Positions 8,096 to 16,856 of a stretch of DNA of 64,000 nt are shown piece by piece; within the stretch, counting starts at the first letter, position 1, and every line of letters starts with the position of its first letter. The notes under the pieces are model-generated. The model saw nothing but the letters and a program-made list of their open reading frames with translations, was not told where the DNA came from and ran no database searches. The stretch comes from Bradyrhizobium zhanjiangense (GTDB lineage Bacteria; Pseudomonadota; Alphaproteobacteria; Rhizobiales; Xanthobacteraceae): positions 620,001 through 684,000 of the forward strand of contig NZ_CP022221.1 in the NCBI RefSeq assembly GCF_004114935.1, given 5' to 3'. The position numbers and the translations under genes were made by a program.

Positions 8096-9748
8096 ATGGA
8101 AACGAGCATGAGGACACAGGTGCTGGTGGTGGGCGCCGGGCCCGTCGGATTGACCGCGGCGATGGATCTGGCCTCGCGCGGGATCGACGTCGTCGTCGCG
8201 GAGATCCGCCATGCCGGCGATCCGCCCAGCGTCAAATGCAATCACGTTTCGGCGCGCTCGATGGAGATCTTCCGCCGGCTCGGCGTCGCCGCAAAGCTGC
8301 GCGACGCAGGCCTGCCGGCCGACTTCCCGAACGATTGCTCCTACAGGACCACCGCGACCGGCATCGAACTTTGCCGCATCGACATCCCCTCCCGCGCGCG
8401 CCGTTACACCGCAACCGGCGGTCCCGACACCTGGTGGCCGACGCCCGAGCCGCCGCACCGGATCAACCAGGTCTATCTCGAGCCGATCTTGTTTGGCCAT
8501 GCCGCCGCGCAGCCGCGCATCACCATTTTGGCGCGCACGGAAATTACGGACATCGAACAGAACGACGGCCCTGTGATCGCGATAGGTCGCAACCTCGACA
8601 GCGGAAACCCGCTCCGTATCGAAGCCAACTTCGTGATCGGGTGCGATGGCAGCCGTTCGCTCGTGCGGAAATCGATTGGCGCGAGCCTGTCCGGGACGCC
8701 GGTCATCCAGCGCGTGCAATCGACCTATATCGAAGCTCCGCAACTCAAGGAACTGATGGGAGCGCACAAGCCTGCCTGGATGGTGCTCTCGCTCAACCCG
8801 CGGCGCTCCGGCACCACGGTTGCGATCGATGGTCACGACCGCTGGCTGATCCACAATCACCTGAAGCCCGACGAGCCCGAGTTCGATTCGGTCGATCGCG
8901 ACTGGGCGATCCGCGCCATTCTCGGCGTCGATGCGCGCTTCGAATACCGGGTCCTTAGCAAGGAGGACTGGGTCGGGCGCCGGCTGGTGGCCGATCGCTT
9001 CCGCGATCGCAGGGTCTTCATCTGCGGCGACGCCGCGCATTTGTGGATGCCCTATGCCGGCTACGGCATGAATGCGGGCATTGCCGACGCCGTCGACCTC
9101 TGCTGGCAATTGGCGGCGCATCTGAACGGGTGGGCGCCGGCTTCAATTCTCGACGCCTATGAAGCGGAGCGCCAGCCCATCACCGAACAGGTGTCGCGCT
9201 TTGCGATGGACCACGCGATGAAGATGATGGCCCAGCGCGGCGGCGTCTCAGCGGAGATCGAGGACGCCACGCCGCGCGGTCACGCGGCGCGCGCAGCGCT
9301 GGCCAGGGCGGCGTACGATCTGAACGTGCAGCAATATTGCTGCGCCGGCCTCAACTTCGGCTACTACTACGATGCCTCGCCGATTATCGCCTATGACGGT
9401 GAGACCCCGCCGGCTTACGCGATGGGAAGTTTTGCGCCTTCCACCGTACCCGGCGCCCGCGCGCCGCACCTCTTCCTGCGCGACGGCCGATCGCTCTACG
9501 ATGCATTCGGGCCCGGCTATACATTGCTGCGGCTCGATCCGGCGATCGATGTGGCACGATTCAAGTCTGCCGCGGAGGAACGCGGTATGCCGCTCACGCT
9601 GGTCGACATCGCGCCGGACGAGGCGAACGGTGCCTATGCCGAGAAGCTGGTGCTGGTGCGGCCAGACCAGCACATCGCCTGGCGCGGGCAAGTCGCGCCC
9701 GACAATCCGCAAGGCTTGCTGGCACGCATCACCGGCGCGGCGGCGTAA
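8096..9748 (+). CDS. FAD-dependent aromatic-ring monooxygenase (PheA/TfdB family)
   Basis: About 550 residues. The N-terminal Rossmann fingerprint VLVVGAGPVGLTAAMDLASRG binds FAD, NFVIGCDGSRSLVR matches the DG motif, and RVFICGDAAHLWMPYAGYGMNAGIADAVDLCWQLA is the conserved GD motif with the following helix of class A flavoprotein hydroxylases. The C-terminal 150 residues are the thioredoxin-like domain found in phenol hydroxylase and MhpA-type enzymes. It would hydroxylate a phenolic substrate with NAD(P)H and O2. The start is either ATG 8096 or ATG 8108; both lie directly before the FAD motif. It is downstream of a LysR operator region and followed by a Bug protein, suggesting an aromatic-acid uptake and oxidation unit. 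Confidence 0.9.
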   Translation: METSMRTQVLVVGAGPVGLTAAMDLASRGIDVVVAEIRHAGDPPSVKCNHVSARSMEIFRRLGVAAKLRDAGLPADFPNDCSYRTTATGIELCRIDIPSRARRYTATGGPDTWWPTPEPPHRINQVYLEPILFGHAAAQPRITILARTEITDIEQNDGPVIAIGRNLDSGNPLRIEANFVIGCDGSRSLVRKSIGASLSGTPVIQRVQSTYIEAPQLKELMGAHKPAWMVLSLNPRRSGTTVAIDGHDRWLIHNHLKPDEPEFDSVDRDWAIRAILGVDARFEYRVLSKEDWVGRRLVADRFRDRRVFICGDAAHLWMPYAGYGMNAGIADAVDLCWQLAAHLNGWAPASILDAYEAERQPITEQVSRFAMDHAMKMMAQRGGVSAEIEDATPRGHAARAALARAAYDLNVQQYCCAGLNFGYYYDASPIIAYDGETPPAYAMGSFAPSTVPGARAPHLFLRDGRSLYDAFGPGYTLLRLDPAIDVARFKSAAEERGMPLTLVDIAPDEANGAYAEKLVLVRPDQHIAWRGQVAPDNPQGLLARITGAAA

Positions 9749-9819
9749 GGCGACATCAAGCTGCCCGGCCGACCCGTCTGGTTGGGACTCACAAACAAGA
9801 ACGGACTGAGGAGGGAAAT

Positions 9820-10800
9820 GTGTTTCACGCTGCGAGGCGCCGCATTCTGGCCGTGCTGACGGCCGCGACTTTCGCCGTGCTGCCGCTGGGGGGCGTTGAA
9901 GCGGCCTATCCGGAGCAATTGATCAAGATCATCGTGACCTTCCCGCCCGGCGGCAGCGCCGATACCGTGATCCGCGCGCTCGAGCCGCTGGTCACCGCCG
10001 AACTCAAGCAAAGCCTGGTGATCGAGAACCGCGCCGGGGCAGGGGGCAACATCGGCATGGCCGCGGTCGCGCAAGCCAAGCCGGACGGCTATACGCTCGG
10101 TGTCGCGCCGGCAGGCAGCCTGACGGTGAATCCGCACCTCAATTCGTCAATGCCGTTCGATCCCAGGGATCTCGCGCCGATCACCCTGCTTGCGGAGATT
10201 CCCTTTGTGCTGGTGGCGTCTGCAAACGTGCCCGCGCACAATGCGGCGGAGACGATCGCGCTCGCCAAGGCAAAGCCAGGCGCGTTGTCGATCGGACATG
10301 GCGGCAACTCGACCGCCATGCATCTGACGGCAGCGCTGTTCGCGCAGAAGACGGGGATTAATATGGAGCTGGTACCCTATCGCGGGACCGCGCCGGCGAC
10401 GGTCGATGTGCTCGCAGGGCACGTCCCGTTCGCTGTGCTGGATATCCCCGCATCGCGGCAGCTGATCCTCGAAGGCAAGCTCAACGCGATCGGCGTCTCC
10501 TCGGCGCGCCGTCTTGCATCCCTCCCTGACGTGCCGACTCTTGCCGAGAGCGGGATCGCGGGTTTCGAATCGGTCGGCTGGTTCGGTCTCGTTGCTCCGG
10601 CCGGGACGCCTGCGGATGTCGTCGGCCGACTGAACGAAGCCTTCACGAAGGCCCTGAAAGACCCGTCGGTGGTCGAGAAGATCCGCACCCTCGGCGCAGA
10701 GCCCGCGCCGACATCGCCTGAGCAGTTCGGCCGCTTCATTCAGGGCGAAAGTGCGAAATGGGGCAAGCTGATTGGCGAGGCCGGGATCAAGGCGAACTAA
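9820..10800 (+). CDS. Bug-family (TctC-like) periplasmic substrate-binding protein
   Basis: A 326-residue tripartite tricarboxylate receptor family protein. A signal peptide (ILAVLTAATFAVLPLGGVEAA) is followed by the family signatures VTFPPGGSADTVIRAL, VIENRAGAGGNIG and PDGYTLG. Bug proteins bind carboxylates, often aromatic or amidated. The start is GTG 9820 after a GAGGAGGG ribosome binding site; an ATG overlapping it at 9818 is out of frame. It follows the monooxygenase by 71 bp and is probably its operon partner. Its TAA stop is the first part of the repeat at 10798-10921. Confidence 0.92.
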   Translation: MFHAARRRILAVLTAATFAVLPLGGVEAAYPEQLIKIIVTFPPGGSADTVIRALEPLVTAELKQSLVIENRAGAGGNIGMAAVAQAKPDGYTLGVAPAGSLTVNPHLNSSMPFDPRDLAPITLLAEIPFVLVASANVPAHNAAETIALAKAKPGALSIGHGGNSTAMHLTAALFAQKTGINMELVPYRGTAPATVDVLAGHVPFAVLDIPASRQLILEGKLNAIGVSSARRLASLPDVPTLAESGIAGFESVGWFGLVAPAGTPADVVGRLNEAFTKALKDPSVVEKIRTLGAEPAPTSPEQFGRFIQGESAKWGKLIGEAGIKAN

Positions 10801-10921
10801 AGCGCGATGCGATGAGGATGAATCGTCATCGCGCTTTAGGTTGTTGTTTGAGCATGATCTTTTCGGAAAACCGCTGCGCACTTTGCGCTCACGCGGCCCT
10901 TCGGGTCCGGATCATGCTTTA
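10798..10921. repeat. Two-hairpin dispersed repeat, copy A
   Basis: The first hairpin pairs AAAGCGCGATG with CATCGCGCTTT; the second pairs GAGCATGATC / GGATCATGC and carries an extra segment (GCGCTCACGCGGCCCTTCGG) before its 3' arm. It spans the entire gap between the two convergent Bug genes and supplies both stop codons (TAA on each strand). Other copies: 19099-19202, 21781-21884, 30272-30404, 54374-54488. Confidence 0.9.
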
Positions 10922-11929
10922 ACGCGCGGCGATGCCCGCGCTCTCGATCACCCGCTTGTAGCGTGCGGTCTCCTCGACGATGAACGGCTCCATCTCGGCC
11001 GGCCCCTTGTCGGCGATCGACACCTGGCCGTTGGTGGCGAGGTCCGCGACGATGGCGGGGTCGGCGAGCACGGCGGCCAGCGCCTCAGAGAGCCTGCCCA
11101 CGATTCTCGGGTCGGTTCCGGCTGGGACCGAGACCCAGGTCGAGCCGACACTGACGGCGTCCGGGTAGCCGACCTCGAGCACCGTGGGCGCGCCGGGCAG
11201 CGCGGCCAGCCGCGCCGTGCCGGTGGTGCCGAGCACCTTGACCTTGCCGGTGTCGATCAGCGGCCTGAGCACGGTAAGGTAGTCGAAGGAGACGTCCAGG
11301 ATGCCCGACATCATGTCGGTCATCTGGCTCGAGCCCGACTTGTAAGGCACGTGGGTCAGCTTGATGCCGGCGGCAGCCTGGAACATCTCGCCGGCGAGGT
11401 GCTGGGCGGTGCCGGGGCCGGGGGAGCCGAAATTTACCTTGCCCGGGTTGGCCTTCGCGTACGCGACGAACTCAGCCAGCGAGTTGTAGGGCGCTGCCGC
11501 GGTCGCGACGAGGATCTGGTTCGACGAGCTCACGCCGCGGACGTGGACGTAGCTCTTGAGCGGGTCGTAGTTGAGCTTCGCCAGCCCCAGGTTCGGCTGG
11601 ATCGTCATAGGCCCGCCGGAGGCGTAGAGCACGGTGTAGCCGTCGGGCTGGGCCCGGGCAACGAACTCCGTCCCAATGGTCCCGCCAGCGCCGGGGCGGT
11701 TCTCCACCACCACGGGCTGCCCAAGCCGCGTCCGCAGCAACTCCGCGATCTTGCGCGAGACGAGGTCGGTGACGCCGCCGGCCCCGAACGGCACTACCCA
11801 GGTGATCGCGCGGTTCGGCCAGGATTCTGCGGCCGTCTGAGCCCCCGCGGCGCCCGCCTGGAGCGCCAGCGTCGTCGCGGCGACGAGGCACAAGAGCGCT
11901 CTCATCACCTTGGCGGCGATGCCTTCCAT
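10919..11929 (-). CDS. Bug-family (TctC-like) periplasmic substrate-binding protein
   Basis: A 336-residue second Bug protein, convergent with the first and clearly divergent in sequence. It has a signal peptide (ALLCLVAATTLALQAGAAGAQ), the WVVPFGAGGVTDLVSRK and VVENRPGAGGTIGTEF signatures, and PDGYTVLYAS. It probably binds a small carboxylate. The ATG is at 11927-11929 after GGGAGAAC. It lies back to back with a decayed LysR gene (12051 onward) that was probably its own regulator, so it may now be constitutive or silent. Confidence 0.92.
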   Translation of the reverse strand: MEGIAAKVMRALLCLVAATTLALQAGAAGAQTAAESWPNRAITWVVPFGAGGVTDLVSRKIAELLRTRLGQPVVVENRPGAGGTIGTEFVARAQPDGYTVLYASGGPMTIQPNLGLAKLNYDPLKSYVHVRGVSSSNQILVATAAAPYNSLAEFVAYAKANPGKVNFGSPGPGTAQHLAGEMFQAAAGIKLTHVPYKSGSSQMTDMMSGILDVSFDYLTVLRPLIDTGKVKVLGTTGTARLAALPGAPTVLEVGYPDAVSVGSTWVSVPAGTDPRIVGRLSEALAAVLADPAIVADLATNGQVSIADKGPAEMEPFIVEETARYKRVIESAGIAAR

Positions 11930-12050
11930 GGTTGCAGTTCTCCCTCGCTGCCGTGTGGCCGTTTATGGCCATGTTGACTGAAAGTTACAGCTGTGAGTCT
12001 CTTCCAACCATCGGCGCAATCTGAGCATCTCTTTTGCAGAATATGAAAAG

Positions 12051-12207
12051 ATGGATGAATTGCCTTCAGGTCGTGGAACTGTTCGTCATCATGGGTCCGC
12101 GAGGGCAGCTTCTCGGCGGCGGCCCGCCGCGCCGGGCTCTCGCCGACCTTGGTGTCGCTACATCGGCGAGCTCGAAGCGCAGTTCGGCGTGCAGCTATTC
12201 AACTGCA
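12051..12207 (+). pseudogene. LysR-family regulator remnant (HTH region only, frameshifted)
   Basis: Starting at ATG 12051 (MDEL), the DNA encodes in shifting frames the standard LTTR N-terminus. The frame at 12107 reads SFSAAARRAGLSPTLVS, and a different frame at 12159 reads YIGELEAQFGVQLFN. The junction TCGCTAC at 12155 is best explained by loss of two bases from an ancestral Ser-Arg-Tyr. Upstream, VVE is readable in another frame, so a second lesion is likely. No effector-binding domain follows. It is divergent to the Bug gene at 10919-11929, the usual place for that gene's regulator. The rest of 12208-12447 shows nothing I can assign. Confidence 0.75.
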
Positions 12208-12447
12208 GCATCTGATCGGACGCATCGGTCGCGATCTCTCGCCGGCTGCGCGCTTCAGCGCGGCATACTTGCGGGCGCTCAGCCGATCCGCGACCGCAAG
12301 CTCGCCGGCTGACGTGTCGTGCAGCAACCGTCTATGCCCTCTGCAGACAGTGCGGTCTTGAACCCGCCATCGGCGGAATCCGACCAAGCAACATCCCGCC
12401 GGCTGACTGGCGGCAGCCGCCCGCCGGCAGTTAGGTGATCCCAGACG

Positions 12448-13719
12448 ATGTTCGACAAAACCTACCGGCAGCGCCTCGAAACCGATCTTGCGCAATGGGA
12501 GGCCGATGGCGTGATCGCGCCGGCGGTTGCCGCCTCCATCCGCAATGCACTGCCGCCGCTGCCGGCCGGCATCAACATCGCCGTGGTCGTCGCCATCGTC
12601 GGTGGTCTGTTGATCGCGGCGGCTTTCCTCGCCTTCGTCGCCGCGCACTGGACCGAGATCGCGCGGCTGTTGCGGTTCGTGATCCTGCTTGCCGGCATGG
12701 TCGTCGCAGGCGGTCTCGGGGCGTGGTTCGCCAGCGCGGGACGCACGGTTCTCGCCGATCTCTGTGCCAGCATTGGCGCGATCATCTTTGGCGCGGGCAT
12801 CGCGCTGGTCGGCCAGATGTATCATCTCGGCGAGGACTTTGCCGGCGGCATGCTGCTGTGGTCGATCGGCGCATTTGCCGGGGCACTCTTGACCGGTTCG
12901 CGCGGTGCGCTCGCGGTCGGTCTCGTGGCCGCCTCGATCTGGACCTGCTTGCGGACTTACGACACGCCGGACGCCCTGCATCTTCCCTTTGTGGCAGTCT
13001 GGCTCATCGCCGCCGCGACGGCCTTCGCATGGAATTCTCGCGTGGCGGCGCATCTCGTCGCGATCGCGATGCTGCCGTGGTGGATCGCGACGTCGCTCCG
13101 CTTCGAACTCGATGGCGCGCAGCCATCATTCCTGCTTGCGAACGGCGCGGCGCTGTTGTTCGGCGCGGGGCTCGCGATCGCCGCATCGCCGTCGCCGAGG
13201 GCGCTCCGCCTCGGGAGCGTTCTGTCGATCTACGGGGCGTTTGCGTTGGCCGGCGTTGCCTTCCTCGAGGTGACGACAGTCGACGACATCGTTAGCTTCC
13301 GGACCGGCACGGTGCCAGCTCAACCGCTTTGGGCGATCCTGAGCGGGATTGCGGGTGCAATCCTTTCTCTCGCATCCGCCGGGATCACCAGGCGCGCCGG
13401 TGAAGTCCTGGCAGCATGCGCCATCGGGCTCGTGCTGCTCGCCGCGCCGATCTGGCCGGCATCTGCGGCCGGCGAGCCCTGGTTCGCCTATGCCGCGCTG
13501 CTCTGCGCCATGCTGTGCCTCGTCGTCTCCGGCATGCTCGATGAGGTGCGTCCGCGAATCGTTGCCGGCTGGCTCGGCATCGCCGGCGTAATCGCGGGCA
13601 TCACCTGGGCCGTGAAGGGCTCGCTGCTGGGCCGCTCGGCCTTCCTTGCGGCGGCCGGAATCATCGCCGTCGGATTTGCGACCGCGCTCAATCGCATGCT
13701 GCCGAGGGCTGCGCGATGA
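12448..13719 (+). CDS. DUF2157 polytopic membrane protein
   Basis: A 423-residue membrane protein. A soluble N-terminus of about 40 residues (KTYRQRLETDLAQWEADGVIAPAVAASIRN) matches the DUF2157 opening, followed by about 12 hydrophobic segments. Function is unknown. It overlaps the next gene by four bases (ATGA at 13716), which couples their translation. DUF2157 and GDYXXLXY proteins are commonly paired, and the pair may form one inner-membrane complex (inference). Confidence 0.85.
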   Translation: MFDKTYRQRLETDLAQWEADGVIAPAVAASIRNALPPLPAGINIAVVVAIVGGLLIAAAFLAFVAAHWTEIARLLRFVILLAGMVVAGGLGAWFASAGRTVLADLCASIGAIIFGAGIALVGQMYHLGEDFAGGMLLWSIGAFAGALLTGSRGALAVGLVAASIWTCLRTYDTPDALHLPFVAVWLIAAATAFAWNSRVAAHLVAIAMLPWWIATSLRFELDGAQPSFLLANGAALLFGAGLAIAASPSPRALRLGSVLSIYGAFALAGVAFLEVTTVDDIVSFRTGTVPAQPLWAILSGIAGAILSLASAGITRRAGEVLAACAIGLVLLAAPIWPASAAGEPWFAYAALLCAMLCLVVSGMLDEVRPRIVAGWLGIAGVIAGITWAVKGSLLGRSAFLAAAGIIAVGFATALNRMLPRAAR

Positions 13720-14330
13720 TCAAACTGGCCGCATCAGTCACAAAAATCTGGCAGCGCATTCCGAAAGCCGTGCTGTTCGGGGGCGCCGTCCTGCTTCAAT
13801 GCGTGCTGCTGGTCCTGATGGTCGCCGATCGCATGCAGATCCTGCGCGAGGGCCATGAGGTGACCTTGCAGACGCAGCCGGTCGATCCCCGCGATCTCCT
13901 GCGCGGCGACTATGTCGTGCTCCGCTATGAAATCTCGCAAGTGCCGGCCGGCGCGCTCGCCGGCAAGCCGGCCGCCGAACGCAATGCCGTCGTGTTCGTC
14001 AAGCTCGCGCCCAATGCCAGCGGCCTTTACGAGGCCGTCTCGGTGCATGCCGAGCCTGTCCCGGTCACGGCGCCTGAAGTGCTGATCCGCGGCCGCGTCG
14101 GCTATTCGGGGGGCGCCTGCGGCACAAACGGCCGCACCTTCTGTGACAAGCTGACGATCAAATACGGTCTCGAAAGCTATTTCGTGCCCGAAGGCGAGGG
14201 CAAGAAGCTCGAGCAGGCCCGCAACCAGCAGAAGCTGCGGGTCGTTGCCGCGGTGCTGCCCTCGGGCCGCGCCGCCATCAAGCGGCTGCTGCTCGACGGC
14301 GAGCCGGTGTATGAGGAGTCTTGGTACTAG
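13716..14330 (+). CDS. GDYXXLXY-domain membrane-anchored protein
   Basis: A 204-residue protein with one N-terminal membrane anchor (AVLFGGAVLLQCVLLVLMVADRM) and an extracytoplasmic domain. The defining motif GDYVVLRY is at about residues 64-71, following VDPRDLLR. No enzymatic function is known for this domain. The start overlaps the DUF2157 stop, so the two are translationally coupled. The next gene downstream is convergent, 4 bp away. Confidence 0.85.
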   Translation: MIKLAASVTKIWQRIPKAVLFGGAVLLQCVLLVLMVADRMQILREGHEVTLQTQPVDPRDLLRGDYVVLRYEISQVPAGALAGKPAAERNAVVFVKLAPNASGLYEAVSVHAEPVPVTAPEVLIRGRVGYSGGACGTNGRTFCDKLTIKYGLESYFVPEGEGKKLEQARNQQKLRVVAAVLPSGRAAIKRLLLDGEPVYEESWY

Positions 14331-14334
14331 GCGT

Positions 14335-15822
14335 CTATCGTTCGGTGCCCGCCTTCAACGCCCGCCGCAGCACATCCCACATCCTGGGATCGCCCATCTG
14401 CGCCACGTTGAACCGCATGAAATTCGATGCCGTTTGCGACACGCTGAATACATTGCCCGGTGCCAGCACCACATCCTCTTCGAGTGCGGCGCGCGCGACG
14501 GCCGTGGCATCCTGGCCGCCCGGAAGACGGCACCAGAGGAAGAAGCCGCCGCGCGGCGTCAGCCACGGCTCGATGCCGAGCGCCTGAAGCTTGCGCGCGA
14601 CGTCGCGCCGGGCGCGCATCAGCCGTTGCCTGAGCTCGTCCATGTGCTTGCGATAGCTGCCGCCGGCCAGCACCTTTGCGATGATCTCGGTCGCGACCGG
14701 GCTTGAGCCGCCGAAGCTGGTTGCGACCTGGAGATCGACGAGATGCTCGATCCAGTCGGCGCGCGCGGCGATATAGCCGCAGCGCACCGAGGCCGATAGC
14801 GTCTTGGAGAAGCTGCCGATGCGGATCACGCGGGCGAGACCGTCGAGCGCGGCAAGGCGCGGCGAGCGCTCCGGCTCGAAGTCGCCGAAAATATCGTCCT
14901 CGACGATCGTGAGGTCGTGCGCGGCGGCCGCGCTCAGCAGCCGATGCGCAGTCGGAAGCGACAGCGTCGCGCCGGTCGGATTGTGCAGCGCTGAATTGGT
15001 GATGTAGAGCCGCGGCCGTTCGCTGGCGAGGACCTGCTCGAAGCTTGCGACGTCCGGACCCGATGGCGTGTAGGGCACGCCGACGATCTTCGCCTGGTGC
15101 GCCCGCAGCAAGGCGCGAAAATTAAAGTAGCAGGGATCATCGACCAGCACGGTGTCGCCGGGACGGAGCAGGAAGCGGCAGACGAGATCGGCACTTTGCG
15201 TGCCCGAGCCCGTGAGCATGAGCTGGTCGACCGACACCTCGATCGCATCTTCCGCAAGACGCGTAAGCAGCAGCCGGCGCAGTGCCGGCGAACCGCGCGT
15301 GCCGCCGTAGTCCGCGAATAGAGTCGCATGGGTCCGCGCGAGCGCGCGGATAGCGCGTCGCAGCGCCGCCTCCGGCATCCACTCCGGCGGCAGCCAGCCG
15401 CAGCCGGGCTTCAGCGCGGTCGTGTCTGCATCGAGCGACTGCCGCGAGACCCAGAATGGATCGACCTCCCGGTCGCGGCGCGGCTCGACCTCGGCAAGCG
15501 TAAGCGGCGGCATGACCGTCGGCGAGACGTAGAAGCCCGAACCGCGACGGGCACGGATCAGCCCTTCCGCGGCCAGGCGGTCATAGGCCTCGACGATGGT
15601 GGAAGGCGAAACCCCCATCGTCGCCGCAAGGCTGCGGATCGATGGCAAGCGGTCGCCGGTATTGAGCGTGCGTCCGGCGACCTTGGCGCGGATCGCGCTC
15701 ATCACGTCGGTGGTCCGCGTGCCGCCCCGTCCCTTCGTCTGCGTCTCGCCGTCCAAGCTGTATTGCCTTCCATACCCATACAGTTTTGTCGGATTGTACT
15801 GGATTGTCCCTGGTCTTGCCAT
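14335..15822 (-). CDS. MocR/PdxR-type GntR regulator with aminotransferase domain
   Basis: A fusion of an N-terminal GntR winged helix (SIRSLAATMGVSPSTIVEAYDRLAAEGLIRARRGSGFYV) and a fold-type I aminotransferase domain of about 350 residues. The PLP lysine lies in GSFSKTLSASVRCGY and the binding Asp in VEDDIFGDF. MocR proteins sense PLP or an amino-acid/PLP adduct and usually control the divergent gene. ATG 15822 gives 495 residues, but a TTG at 15756 gives 473 residues and leaves the dyad and direct repeats (15758-15807) untranslated. The TTG start may therefore be the real one. The divergent DMT transporter is the likely target. Confidence 0.88.
   Translation of the reverse strand: MARPGTIQYNPTKLYGYGRQYSLDGETQTKGRGGTRTTDVMSAIRAKVAGRTLNTGDRLPSIRSLAATMGVSPSTIVEAYDRLAAEGLIRARRGSGFYVSPTVMPPLTLAEVEPRRDREVDPFWVSRQSLDADTTALKPGCGWLPPEWMPEAALRRAIRALARTHATLFADYGGTRGSPALRRLLLTRLAEDAIEVSVDQLMLTGSGTQSADLVCRFLLRPGDTVLVDDPCYFNFRALLRAHQAKIVGVPYTPSGPDVASFEQVLASERPRLYITNSALHNPTGATLSLPTAHRLLSAAAAHDLTIVEDDIFGDFEPERSPRLAALDGLARVIRIGSFSKTLSASVRCGYIAARADWIEHLVDLQVATSFGGSSPVATEIIAKVLAGGSYRKHMDELRQRLMRARRDVARKLQALGIEPWLTPRGGFFLWCRLPGGQDATAVARAALEEDVVLAPGNVFSVSQTASNFMRFNVAQMGDPRMWDVLRRALKAGTER
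15758..15807. promoter_or_regulatory. Candidate MocR operator: dyad plus direct repeat
   Basis: CTGTAT (15758-15763) and ATACAG (15778-15783) form a dyad. GGATTGT occurs at 15791-15797 and again at 15801-15807, exactly 10 bp apart (one helical turn). A dyad combined with helically phased direct repeats between a MocR gene and its divergent target is the architecture seen for MocR regulators. Binding is inferred. Confidence 0.5.
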
Positions 15823-15858
15823 CGCTGGAGGACGAGGGTCGTCACGCAAAAGGCGGGA

Positions 15859-16725
15859 ATGGACATGCAATCTGCGGGCAGCGGCTGGGGCAATGGGCTT
15901 CTCGGCGTCATCATCTTCAGCGGCTCGCTGCCGGCGACGCGCGTGGCGGTCGGCGGCTTCTCCGCGCTGTTCCTGACGTCCACGCGCGCGGTCATTGCGG
16001 CGTTGATAGGCCTGGCCGTGCTTGGCTTGCTCCGTCAGGCGCGACCGGCGCGGCACGATCTCGCCTCACTCGCCATCGTCGCCATCGGCGTCGTGGTCGG
16101 CTTTCCCTTGCTGACCGCGCTCGCGCTCCAGCACATCACTTCGGCGCATTCGATCGTCTTCATCGGCCTCTTGCCGCTATCGACCGCGATCTTCGGCGTC
16201 TTGCGCGGCGGTGAGCGGCCGCAGCCGTTGTTCTGGCTGTTCGCCGTCCTCGGCAGTGCCACCGTCGCGGGCTTTGCTCTGTCGAATGACGGCTCAGCCT
16301 CGCTCAGCGGCGATCTCCTGATGGTGGCCGCGATCGTCTTATGCGGTCTCGGCTATGCCGAAGGCGCCGCGCTGTCGCGCCGCCTCGGCGGCTGGCAGGT
16401 GATCTCCTGGGCGCTGCTGCTGGCGCTGCCGCTGATGGTGCCCGTCGCGATTTGGACGTGGCCGCCGACATGGAGCGGCGTCAGCGCGCCCGCCTGGATT
16501 GGGCTCGCCTACGTCTCGATCTTCAGCATGTTCGTCGGCTTCATCTTCTGGTATCGCGGGCTTGCGCTCGGCGGCATTGCGCGTGTCGGCCAGTTGCAAC
16601 AGCTCCAGCCATTCTTTGGCCTGGCGCTTGCCGGCCTGTTGCTGCGCGAGTCGGTTGCCTGGAGCATGATCGTCGCGACCGCGCTCGTGGTCGTCTGCGT
16701 CTTTTTCGCGCGGCGGTTTGCGTGA
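15859..16725 (+). CDS. EamA/DMT-superfamily transporter
   Basis: A 288-residue membrane protein with two EamA repeats and about ten transmembrane segments. LQHITSAHSIVFIGLLPLSTAIF and the C-terminal RVGQLQQLQPFFGLALAGLLL are the conserved end-of-repeat segments. It probably exports an amino acid or related metabolite, because MocR-controlled DMT exporters often handle amino acids; this is inference. The start is ATG 15859 after AGGCGGGA. It is divergent from the MocR gene. A GC-rich hairpin follows at 16799-16830. Confidence 0.87.
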   Translation: MDMQSAGSGWGNGLLGVIIFSGSLPATRVAVGGFSALFLTSTRAVIAALIGLAVLGLLRQARPARHDLASLAIVAIGVVVGFPLLTALALQHITSAHSIVFIGLLPLSTAIFGVLRGGERPQPLFWLFAVLGSATVAGFALSNDGSASLSGDLLMVAAIVLCGLGYAEGAALSRRLGGWQVISWALLLALPLMVPVAIWTWPPTWSGVSAPAWIGLAYVSIFSMFVGFIFWYRGLALGGIARVGQLQQLQPFFGLALAGLLLRESVAWSMIVATALVVVCVFFARRFA

Positions 16726-16798
16726 TGATGGCCGGCTAGTCCTGCCTTCGGCACGGCAAGAGCGCGAGTGCTCGGACTGCCCAAGCAGGCCCGGCGAA

Positions 16799-16830
16799 CG
16801 CGCGCGAGATCAATGATTCTCGCGCGCGCC
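16799..16830. terminator. Possible bidirectional terminator hairpin
   Basis: CGCGCGAGA (16801-16809) pairs with TCTCGCGCG (16818-16826), with one or two further G-C pairs outside. It lies between the convergent DMT and EAL genes. There is no run of T on either side, so intrinsic termination is uncertain. Confidence 0.4.
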
Positions 16831-16856
16831 CAGCGACGCACGAGCCGCGAACGAGC

